NCBI GenBank assembly: GCA_021819725.1
Contig: JAKAQR010000102.1
Location: 1-5,132 of the forward strand
Reading direction: 5' to 3'
Source of the DNA: Actinomycetes bacterium
GTDB lineage: Bacteria > Actinomycetota > Acidimicrobiia > Acidimicrobiales > Acidimicrobiaceae
DNA length: 5,132 nt
Under the pieces are notes generated by a model, which was not told the origin of the DNA, made no database searches, and saw only the letters and a program-made list of their open reading frames with translations. Positions 1 through 5,031 of this stretch are shown piece by piece. Each line of letters opens with the position of its first letter. Position 1 is the first letter of the stretch. Both the position numbers and the translations under genes were made by a program.

Positions 1-373
1 AGTTCCTCATTCCCAGCGGTGGAAGTCGTTCTCTTGGTAGAGGTGACAACCACATGGGATAGATAAATCTAGTGTGCTCTACTCGGTGGGGGTGACGGTT
101 TTGGGGAGGAAATTTGGGGGATTGGCAAATTTCTTGCCCTAGAGGCATCCAGACACCTCGGAACAGGCCCTCCCAACGAGGAGACCCGGCGGAGCACTGC
201 ACTCCTGAATGGGCACCAAGCCGACCAAGAGCTCCCCACACAAACACGGAAACCACGACCTCAAGGACCATACACCCTTCACCCCCATCCGCTCGCGCAA
301 AACGGTTACGAAAGCTAAGAGCTGCAATACGTAAGGGAACGACCGCCTATGAATTCTCCCATAGAGTGAAGAC
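1..373. other. Gene-free leader region, no supported gene
   Basis: I see no convincing gene here. Frames 1 and 3 are open from the window edge to stops at 64-66 and 60-62. One could be the last ~20 codons of an upstream gene, but neither tail is recognisable. An open frame at 114-416 (TTG start, with GGGGAGGA at 103-110) would encode a Pro/Arg/Thr-rich peptide with no domain character and overlaps the next gene, so I do not call it. A short interrupted palindrome, GGCAA-ATTTC-TTGCC, lies at 124-138 and could be an operator or chance. No clear terminator or RNA gene was found. Confidence 0.4.
362..367 (+). promoter_or_regulatory. Candidate -10 box of a leaderless promoter
   Basis: TAGAGT at 362-367 fits the TANNNT -10 consensus and is followed by exactly six bases before the GTG at 374, so transcription would start at the start codon itself. 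No good ribosome binding site lies upstream of this GTG, which agrees with a leaderless mRNA, a common arrangement in actinobacteria. No convincing -35 box is visible about 17 bp further upstream. The call rests on a short motif and its spacing only. Confidence 0.3.
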
Positions 374-1453
374 GTGGACTACGGCATGGTTCATCTTGAA
401 ATCATCGGATTCGTAGTCGGAGCTCTCTTCACCGAGTTTGCGCTCGTTCTTGACACCATTCCAAACGGTACCCCACCGAAGCGAGTACGCTCGCTACTGC
501 CCGTCATCTGTCTGTGGATCGGTTCATTTCTGCTCCTCCTCGCACCACTCCTCCTCATCATTAACCGTTCCTTACACTCACAGACCACAATCTGGTGTCT
601 ATTTGGTACAGCCGGCCTAGTCGTGGTCTTGTTGGCTGTTCGGAAGTTCGTGGCAGAAGACCGCCCAACAGGGCCGGAGCAGCTAACCCACCTAGGTCGC
701 ATCTTTCTAGCTAGCTGTTGGATGGCATGGGGATTACTTGCCGCGGCACTCCTTGCCGAGATCTACCGATTTCTTCCTCTCATCAGCCTGGCTGCTGCGA
801 CACTGGCAATCTTGGGCCTCATCTTGGCTATTGTCAGTCATGTCGAGGTTCCCGACCCCAAACTCCTCCTCCGGCTTCCGATCGCACTGGTGGCGGTCTT
901 GTCACTCGTTGGCTTCGGTACCGCATTCGTCGGTCATTCAACCACCCTGCAGATCGAGCTGGGTGCCAACCAACAGCCCGTACTTGCCACTGCAACTCAG
1001 GGAGCACCCGGAATTCTTGACATCCGTGGCCTTAGGGCAGGCATCCTGACCTCAGGCTTAGGCCAATCTGATCGAGTGCTACAGCTCGACTTCCATGGCT
1101 ATCTCCGTGTGAGCAAGCCGAACTTTCACCAACTCGTGACACTAACCATCCACGGCCGATTCGGAGACAGCAAGACACAATCGTTGCTATTCCGAGCACG
1201 CGGAGTCCCACAACCGGGCGGCTCCCTCGACGTGATGTCATCATCGCTCATCCTTCGCTCACACTCACCACGATTGGTTGCACACGGTCACGCCGACGCT
1301 GTCCTATCGGATGCAATCTTTGGGACCCTACGACTTCACCGTCGTTACTACGCCTATCTTCTGACGTATGAGCCAACCGGCCTCTATGTTCTCACTGGAA
1401 CCATTAGTTTTTGGCCCCAATCGGCGAAGCTCGGACACGCTGCTCTCGAGTAA
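374..1453 (+). CDS. Six-helix membrane protein of unknown function with C-terminal extracytoplasmic domain
   Basis: I do not recognise this 359-residue protein. Hydrophobic segments suggest six membrane helices at about residues 7-27, 41-63, 73-92, 108-129, 132-155 and 168-187. Basic residues in the loops after helix 1 (PPKRVRS), helix 3 and helix 5 put those loops in the cytoplasm by the positive-inside rule. Residues 190-359 would then lie outside the membrane. That part is polar with alternating hydrophobic residues, suggesting a beta-rich domain. There is no cleavable signal peptide, catalytic motif or lipobox. An in-frame stop at 362-364 limits the start to GTG 374 or ATG 386. I chose 374 because of the leaderless-type -10 box six bases upstream. 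The gene lies on the host side of the tRNA attachment site and ends 48 bp before tRNA-His, so it is probably chromosomal. The reading frame is confident; the function is unknown. Confidence 0.72.
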   Translation: MDYGMVHLEIIGFVVGALFTEFALVLDTIPNGTPPKRVRSLLPVICLWIGSFLLLLAPLLLIINRSLHSQTTIWCLFGTAGLVVVLLAVRKFVAEDRPTGPEQLTHLGRIFLASCWMAWGLLAAALLAEIYRFLPLISLAAATLAILGLILAIVSHVEVPDPKLLLRLPIALVAVLSLVGFGTAFVGHSTTLQIELGANQQPVLATATQGAPGILDIRGLRAGILTSGLGQSDRVLQLDFHGYLRVSKPNFHQLVTLTIHGRFGDSKTQSLLFRARGVPQPGGSLDVMSSSLILRSHSPRLVAHGHADAVLSDAIFGTLRLHRRYYAYLLTYEPTGLYVLTGTISFWPQSAKLGHAALE

Positions 1454-1501
1454 TTGGCTGCCGAGCATCCGATATCAGGATGTAAGCTAGTTAACCGCGA
1501 T

Positions 1502-1578
1502 GGTGATCGTAGCTCAGTTGGTAGAGCGCCAGATTGTGGCTCTGGAGGTCAGGGGTTCGAGCCCCCTCGGTCACCCCA
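1502..1578 (+). tRNA. tRNA-His (anticodon GTG)
   Basis: The full cloverleaf can be traced. The acceptor has eight pairs, including the histidine-specific extra G-1 (1502) opposite C73 (1575). The D arm is GCTC/GAGC. The anticodon stem CCAGA/TCTGG encloses loop TTGTGGC with anticodon GTG at 1536-1538. The variable loop is AGGTC and the T arm is AGGGG/CCCCT around TTCGAGC. CCA is encoded at 1576-1578. The G-1:C73 pair is the identity element for histidyl-tRNA synthetase, which confirms the anticodon-based assignment. It is followed 43 bp later by tRNA-Lys on the same strand. Confidence 0.97.
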
Positions 1579-1603
1579 GAACAGTGATCGCACCGCGAAG
1601 TGG

Positions 1604-1609
1604 TATGAT
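1604..1609 (+). promoter_or_regulatory. Candidate -10 box for tRNA-Lys
   Basis: TATGAT at 1604-1609 in the short spacer between the two tRNA genes differs from TATAAT by one base. It would place the start of transcription about six bases before the mature tRNA-Lys 5' end. No recognisable -35 box sits at the expected distance, where the tRNA-His 3' flank lies. The two tRNAs may instead be co-transcribed from upstream of tRNA-His. Confidence 0.33.
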
Positions 1610-1621
1610 CGTTCAGACCGA

Positions 1622-1696
1622 GCGCCTCTAGCTCAATGGCAGAGCAACGGACTCTTAATCCGCAGGTTCTGGGTTCGAATCCCAGGGGGCGCACCA
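1622..1696 (+). tRNA. tRNA-Lys (anticodon CTT), likely integration target
   Basis: The acceptor is GCGCCTC paired with GGGGCGC (one T-G pair), with discriminator A1693 and encoded CCA at 1694-1696. The D arm is GCTC/GAGC with a short 7-base loop. The anticodon loop CTCTTAA carries CTT at 1654-1656, reading AAG lysine codons. The variable loop is AGGTT and the T arm is CTGGG/CCCAG around TTCGAAT. The first anticodon-stem pair (A1647 with C1663) is a mismatch; all other stems pair. A tyrosine recombinase gene starts 76 bp past the 3' end on the same strand, so this gene probably served as the attachment site. The 3' part of the tRNA may therefore be supplied by the inserted element. Confidence 0.95.
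1666..1696 (+). other. Inferred attachment site (attL) at tRNA-Lys 3' end
   Basis: Integrases of this class commonly recombine within a tRNA gene and restore its 3' end from the element's own copy. The T arm and acceptor 3' strand of tRNA-Lys are the expected crossover core, and the integrase gene lies just inside. Exact borders cannot be fixed, because the matching direct repeat at the other end of the element is not present in this window. The location is inferred from layout, not from a visible repeat pair. Confidence 0.5.
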
Positions 1697-1700
1697 GGTA

Positions 1701-1718
1701 GATGCTGGTTTTAGCATC
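1701..1718 (+). terminator. Small hairpin after tRNA-Lys, possible terminator
   Basis: GATGCT (1701-1706) pairs perfectly with AGCATC (1713-1718) around the loop GGTTTT, four bases after the encoded CCA. There is no T tract after the stem, so intrinsic termination would be weak. It may act as a tRNA 3' processing or stability hairpin, or be part of the recombination core. An alternative overlapping pairing exists between ACCAG (1693-1697) and CTGGT (1705-1709). Confidence 0.35.
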
Positions 1719-1731
1719 CAAGCCTTCACTC

Positions 1732-1753
1732 TCTGCCCACATTCTGCCCACAT
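1732..1753 (+). repeat. 11-bp exact tandem repeat, TCTGCCCACAT x2, candidate integrase arm sites
   Basis: TCTGCCCACAT occurs twice head to tail (1732-1742 and 1743-1753) between the tRNA-Lys attachment region and the integrase start. The 11-bp period is about one DNA helical turn, so both copies would face the same side of the helix. Short direct repeats near att sites are typical arm-type binding sites for the N-terminal domain of tyrosine integrases. The repeats also cover the place where a -35 box for the integrase would lie. Confidence 0.6.
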
Positions 1754-1755
1754 TT

Positions 1756-1770
1756 CCTCTAGACTAGAGG
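1756..1770. promoter_or_regulatory. Interrupted palindrome over the integrase promoter/start, candidate operator
   Basis: CCTCTAG and CTAGAGG form a perfect 7-bp inverted repeat around one central base. The palindrome ends two bases before the GTG start of the integrase. Inside it, TAGACT (1760-1765) fits a TANNNT -10 box, seven bases from the GTG, which suggests a leaderless transcript. The AGAGG in its right arm is too close to GTG 1773 to be a normal ribosome binding site. A dimeric repressor or the integrase itself could bind here and shut off its own transcription; this is inference. Confidence 0.4.
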
Positions 1771-1772
1771 TC

Positions 1773-2903
1773 GTGAGAGGATATGTGCGTAAGCGTGGGA
1801 AGGACGTATGGCAGATCGTCGTTGATCTGCCGAAGGATCCGGTGAGCGGCAAACGACGACAGCGTTACCTTACCGTGCACGGGACCAAGCGCAAGGCAGA
1901 CGCCGAGTTGACGAGATTGCTCACCGAGGCCAGCAACTCCAAAGCACGAGTTTCAACCTCTTCGGTGGATCATGCCATCAGAGAGTGGATCGAGCTCGTT
2001 GGTCCGAACCTCTCCCCCACCACCGTCCGAGGCTATATGGGCTGGATCAACTCAGAGATCATCCCAAAGCTTGGCGTGCTACAGTTGGCCGACGTGAGCG
2101 CTGCTCATTTGGATCATCTCTATCGGGATCTCACGGCTAGGGGATGTGCACCGGCCTCGGTGCGCCAAGTCCACGCTATTGTCAGGCGGTTCTTCAACCA
2201 AGCGATGAAGTGGGGATGGGTGAGTTCCAATCCTGCTCTGCTAGCTTCGCCGCCAAAGGTTCCAGCGGCACAAATCGTTACCCCGAGCATCGACCAGCTC
2301 CAGACAATCCTCCAAGAGGCCAGAGCAGTCCATCCTCAATGGGAGGCGTACTTTACTCTCGCAGCGCTGACTGGTATGCGTAGAGGGGAGTTGTGTGCGC
2401 TCCATTGGGATGATTGCATCGGTACCGGCCTAAGCGTAACCAAGTCATTGATCTATACCCCAGCCGGAGGTACTAGGGAGGCTCCAACCAAGACCCACCA
2501 GGGTCGAAACGTCGCGCTTGATGCCATTGCCAAGGCGGTCATCGAAGAGCAGAAGGACCGCCTTCGGCACGCAAGCTCAAGTCTCGGGCTCTCAACAGTG
2601 GAGAATCCCTACCTGTTCTACGCTGATCCCGACGGATCGACCCCTGTACATCCAGATAGTCCGTCGAAGCTCTTTCGGCGGATCGCGGACAAACACGGAT
2701 GGAGGCAACTGCACCTGCACAGCTTGCGTCACTTCTCAGCGACCCAGCTCGTTGCCGCTGGGATGGATGTAAGAACCGTGGCAGGGCGACTAGGTCATGC
2801 AGACGCATCCATTACGCTGAAAGTCTACTCTCACGTCCTTGATGCCAAGAATCAAGAGGCGGCATCGATCATGGGAGCGATACTTACCAGCCACGACACC
2901 TGA
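1773..2903 (+). CDS. Site-specific tyrosine recombinase (phage-type integrase)
   Basis: This 376-residue protein has the full architecture of a tRNA-targeting integrase. An N-terminal arm-binding domain (about residues 1-55, starting MRGYVRKRGKDVWQIVVDL) is followed by a helical core-binding domain (about 62-155) and a catalytic domain (about 170-370). The catalytic set is complete: R203 in TGMRRGEL, K240 in the beta-hairpin segment PTKTHQGR, H316 and R319 in HSLRH, H342 in GRLGHA, and nucleophile Y352 in VYSH. It cuts and rejoins DNA at attachment sites to insert or excise its element in the cytoplasm. Length and residues suggest an active enzyme. GTG 1773 keeps the family-typical N-terminus; GTG 1785, preceded by GAGAGG, is an alternative start. 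No excisionase gene is seen nearby. Its position after tRNA-Lys indicates the left end of an integrative element. Confidence 0.95.
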   Translation: MRGYVRKRGKDVWQIVVDLPKDPVSGKRRQRYLTVHGTKRKADAELTRLLTEASNSKARVSTSSVDHAIREWIELVGPNLSPTTVRGYMGWINSEIIPKLGVLQLADVSAAHLDHLYRDLTARGCAPASVRQVHAIVRRFFNQAMKWGWVSSNPALLASPPKVPAAQIVTPSIDQLQTILQEARAVHPQWEAYFTLAALTGMRRGELCALHWDDCIGTGLSVTKSLIYTPAGGTREAPTKTHQGRNVALDAIAKAVIEEQKDRLRHASSSLGLSTVENPYLFYADPDGSTPVHPDSPSKLFRRIADKHGWRQLHLHSLRHFSATQLVAAGMDVRTVAGRLGHADASITLKVYSHVLDAKNQEAASIMGAILTSHDT

Positions 2904-2915
2904 AGAGGCCTAATA

Positions 2916-2933
2916 CCTGACCTCAGAGTCGGG
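2916..2933 (+). terminator. Weak hairpin after the integrase, possible terminator
   Basis: CCTGAC (2916-2921) and GTCGGG (2928-2933) can form a six-pair stem with one T-G pair around loop CTCAGA, starting 12 bases after the integrase stop codon. No T tract follows, so it is at best a weak intrinsic terminator. Confidence 0.25.
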
Positions 2934-2972
2934 CCACCCCACCTCATGTCAGCGGACCAAATGCCCACCTCA

Positions 2973-2986
2973 CTGTCCTAGGACAG
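2973..2986. repeat. Perfect 14-bp palindrome CTGTCCTAGGACAG
   Basis: The sequence CTGTCCTAGGACAG is an uninterrupted two-fold symmetric site in the middle of non-coding DNA. Symmetry of this length suits a homodimeric DNA-binding protein. It is about 240 bp upstream of the AAA+ promoter candidate, so a direct operator role there is not obvious. No second copy appears in the window. Confidence 0.5.
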
Positions 2987-3224
2987 CGATTCTCCCTTGC
3001 TTTGCCATGGGCGAGCTCTTTTGCAGAGCGATCTTCTCGGGTGCGGCCGTCTTCGCCGGCGATGCAACGCTCTGGCCGAGCTCCGTCTCCACGCCCTCGG
3101 TAGTCCTTCCGATCTTGACCCGGAGATGATCGTTTCGCACCGCGGGAAGGGTTCGAGATGGTGGGGTGAGCCAGGTTCTCTCCGGTCTGGTTGGTGAAAA
3201 CTTTCTGCTCCCTTTGCCTGTGGG

Positions 3225-3230
3225 TACTAT
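3225..3230 (+). promoter_or_regulatory. Candidate -10 box for the AAA+ gene
   Basis: TACTAT at 3225-3230 is a good -10 match. It would start transcription near 3237, giving a leader of about 26 bases that carries the ribosome binding site. The hexamer 17 bp upstream (TTTCTG, 3202-3207) is a poor -35 match, so the promoter may be weak or activator dependent. Confidence 0.35.
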
Positions 3231-3249
3231 GAGCAAACAACAGCGACGA

Positions 3250-3255
3250 AAGGAG
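3250..3255 (+). promoter_or_regulatory. Ribosome binding site of the AAA+ gene
   Basis: AAGGAG at 3250-3255 sits seven bases before ATG 3263. This fixes the start of the AAA+ gene and contrasts with the two upstream genes, which lack a well-spaced Shine-Dalgarno sequence. Confidence 0.8.
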
Positions 3256-3262
3256 CAGTGAA

Positions 3263-4900
3263 ATGGCAAGTATACAGGGGTTATTGAAGAATTTGGATTG
3301 GCAACTCACCTGGCTAAACGAGCTCGCACCAGCTGCGTTCCGCCAAGCGACGTTACCCCTTCTCGGGGCTGATGCGACAAAGTGGGAGATGGCTGACAAG
3401 GTGCTCTGGGTGCTTCTCTATTATCTCGACCACGATGACACCGAGAGATTCATTCGAGGGGTCAAGCAGATCGTTGAGTCCATGGAGTGTGCGTGCCAGA
3501 ACAAAATCGTCAACCATATCCTTGGGTCTATGAGCCTAGAGATCCGCAACGAGGATGAGACGGGATTCCCCCATAGCTCGAAGCGCCTTGGCTATGACAA
3601 CTCTTACCTGGAAAGCGCTCGCTCCTTGTTTCATTTCTTTTACCAGTGGCAGCCGGGTATGACGCAGTTCCCTGATGGGACGCCAATGAGCGAAGCCGAT
3701 CTCGCCAACGCGAGGCACGCCTATGACTATGGATGGGTCGAAGACGACCGTGCTGAGGAGCTCTATGGTGCCTGTGATAGCGATGGTCATCCCGATGGAC
3801 AGGGTGGTGACGAGGACTACGAATTGGAGTGGTCAGGGCGCTTGGCAGCTCTGTTGCCACGCTCTATCCCCGATGCCAGTGAGCGTCGAGTACTCTTTGA
3901 TCGACTTAGCCCCGTTGGGGTTCCTGATCGTCGATACCAGCTTGCACTCTTTAGCGCGCGTGACCTTGATGCGCTGTCGGACTCAGGCACGAACTATCGA
4001 GATCACCAAGCGACGAAGAGCTATGCCAAGACAGTGGAGAATCTGGCTACCTGGGGACCCTATCGGGACTTTGGTTTCCGCCGTGGGGCAGTCCATGACC
4101 TCATCGACCTTGGTGCTGATCTCCCCAACTTCGAAGGAGTGATTGGACACCTAACCGAGGCGATCAACCTTGCGATGAGCTGGGGAAATCCTCTGAAGCT
4201 CACCCCTATCCTGTTAGTTGGCAAGCCTGGGACAGGAAAGTCGTATCTGGTGCGACGTCTAGGAGAGATCCTTGGGGTGACCCATCACCAGCTCGAGGCT
4301 GACAACCTTCATCACTCGAGTGCCTTGGCGGGCTCTGAACCCATCTGGTCAGCGGCAGCACCAGGGCTCGTCTTTGAGGCCTTGACATCTGGGAAACATG
4401 TGAGCCCGATCATCTCGCTCGATGAGATCGACAAGGCAGCGCGAGATTCGGGCCACGGGGATCCACTCGCTCCCTTGCACAGCCTCTTAGAGTCCGAGAC
4501 GGCGAGGCACTTTCGCGACTCCTATCTGCCCCTTAGCATTGATGCAAGTCATGTGATCTGGATTGCAACCGCCAATAGTCTCGATCGACTTAGTGAGTCT
4601 CTTCTGAGTCGCTTTGTCGTCTTTTCAATCAAGGCTCCGACCCCATCCCAATCTCGATACATCACCGATTCGATTGTGCGTGAGCTCATGGACCAGTACC
4701 CGGGAGTTGGTATCGACGAGGAGGTGATCGACCAACTCACCTCCTTCACACCTCGAGAACAACGCCGTCTCCTTGAGGCCCTGATCGCGAGGGTCACCTT
4801 CTATGGTTCCGAGTGCATCGTCATTGATGATCTCAACGATGTGCTCGAGCGTCTTGGCACAGGACAGTCGTCACGGAACGGGCTTGGGTTTGCAAGCTAA
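3263..4900 (+). CDS. Lon-type AAA+ ATPase lacking a peptidase domain, novel N-terminal region
   Basis: This 545-residue protein has a C-terminal AAA+ module of about residues 290-530. It has Walker A GKPGTGKS (320-327), Walker B IISLDEID (383-390), sensor-1 N438 in IATANSL, a probable arginine finger R450 in LLSRF, and a sensor-2-like arginine R498 in FTPREQRR. The stretch DEIDKAARDSGHGDP, then HSLLE, FRDSYLPL and the sensor strand, follows the order seen in Lon proteases. The protein stops where the Lon Ser-Lys peptidase domain would begin, so it should remodel or move a target using ATP rather than degrade it. Residues 1-160 are tryptophan-rich and probably helical. An acidic, glycine-rich linker (about 160-190) leads to a middle region (about 192-290). 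I recognise neither. There is no signal peptide or membrane segment, so it is cytoplasmic. ATG 3263 follows a good ribosome binding site. It stands alone inside an apparent integrative element; a defence or regulatory role is inference only. Confidence 0.9.
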   Translation: MASIQGLLKNLDWQLTWLNELAPAAFRQATLPLLGADATKWEMADKVLWVLLYYLDHDDTERFIRGVKQIVESMECACQNKIVNHILGSMSLEIRNEDETGFPHSSKRLGYDNSYLESARSLFHFFYQWQPGMTQFPDGTPMSEADLANARHAYDYGWVEDDRAEELYGACDSDGHPDGQGGDEDYELEWSGRLAALLPRSIPDASERRVLFDRLSPVGVPDRRYQLALFSARDLDALSDSGTNYRDHQATKSYAKTVENLATWGPYRDFGFRRGAVHDLIDLGADLPNFEGVIGHLTEAINLAMSWGNPLKLTPILLVGKPGTGKSYLVRRLGEILGVTHHQLEADNLHHSSALAGSEPIWSAAAPGLVFEALTSGKHVSPIISLDEIDKAARDSGHGDPLAPLHSLLESETARHFRDSYLPLSIDASHVIWIATANSLDRLSESLLSRFVVFSIKAPTPSQSRYITDSIVRELMDQYPGVGIDEEVIDQLTSFTPREQRRLLEALIARVTFYGSECIVIDDLNDVLERLGTGQSSRNGLGFAS

Positions 4901-4911
4901 CGATTTCGATC

Positions 4912-4956
4912 CTTCCCCCTGGGTCTCGGCTAACTCGCGAAGGGGCCAGGGGGAAG
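4912..4956 (+). terminator. Strong hairpin after the AAA+ gene, likely terminator
   Basis: CTTCCCCCTGG (4912-4922) is perfectly complementary to CCAGGGGGAAG (4946-4956), giving an 11-bp GC-rich stem with a 23-base loop, starting 11 bases after the stop codon. There is no T tract, but T-less hairpins may serve as terminators or mRNA-stabilising structures in actinobacteria. Its presence suggests the AAA+ transcript ends here, so the gene may be monocistronic. Confidence 0.6.
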
Positions 4957-4983
4957 ACAATCTACGGACAGCTTCGGAGGTGG

Positions 4984-5031
4984 AGTGTCTGACCAAAGTG
5001 AAACCTGGAATTGCTCACCAAATGAGACACT
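4984..5031. repeat. Inverted repeat AGTGTCT/AGACACT at the IS3-family end
   Basis: AGTGTCT (4984-4990) and AGACACT (5025-5031) form a perfect 7-bp inverted repeat about 34 bp apart, in the non-coding tail downstream of the transposase stop. The outer border of the insertion sequence probably lies here: TGTCTGACC begins at 4986 and TGACC at 4990, and IS3-family ends usually start with TG. The opposite terminal repeat and any target duplication are outside the window, so the border is approximate. Confidence 0.4.

Larger units (their letters stand above)
2904..3262. other. Gene-free gap between integrase and AAA+ gene
   Basis: About 360 bp without a gene I can support. Open frames exist on both strands: minus 2970-3269, minus 2944-3399 and plus 2997-3197. 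Both minus frames overlap the start of the AAA+ gene, and all have arginine/serine-rich, domain-free translations. The gap holds a weak hairpin just after the integrase, a perfect 14-bp palindrome, a possible folded segment at 3013-3083, and the promoter region and ribosome binding site of the AAA+ gene. A decayed gene on the minus strand cannot be ruled out. Confidence 0.5.

Noticed and set aside
1..66. Possible C-terminal end of an upstream gene (frame 1 to TAA 64-66, or frame 3 to TAG 60-62)
   Set aside because: Two frames are open over only ~20 codons and neither tail is recognisable, so no coding call can be supported.
114..416. 100-codon frame with TTG start and a nearby GGGGAGGA
   Set aside because: The peptide is Pro/Arg/Thr-rich with no hydrophobic core or known motif, the start is the weakest codon, and it runs into the membrane protein gene by 43 bp.
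1732..1753. CRISPR-like array
   Set aside because: Only two directly abutting 11-bp units with no spacers; this fits integrase arm sites and not a CRISPR.
1491..1852. Minus-strand and plus-strand open frames across the tRNA genes (containing LGFEPRTCGL and GARTPDLQ)
   Set aside because: These are translations of the tRNA genes themselves, a well-known source of false proteins. Both tRNA cloverleafs are complete.
3145..3165. Second attachment site suggested by GGGTTCGA near 3150
   Set aside because: Only the generic T-loop octamer matches; the flanking bases differ from the tRNA-Lys 3' end, so this is not an att repeat.
2944..3399. Minus-strand 151-codon frame and the related 99-codon frame at 2970-3269
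   Set aside because: Both overlap the well-supported start, ribosome binding site and N-terminus of the AAA+ gene, and both have basic, low-information translations. A degenerate gene remains possible and is mentioned under the gap.
3528..4142. Other frames inside the AAA+ gene (minus 3528-3860, plus 3723-4142)
   Set aside because: They lie wholly within a gene with clear AAA+ motifs and show no domain character.
3263..4900. Full Lon protease or BrxL-type protein
   Set aside because: The AAA+ part is Lon-like, but the protein ends about 45 residues after the sensor-2 region and has no Ser-Lys peptidase domain.
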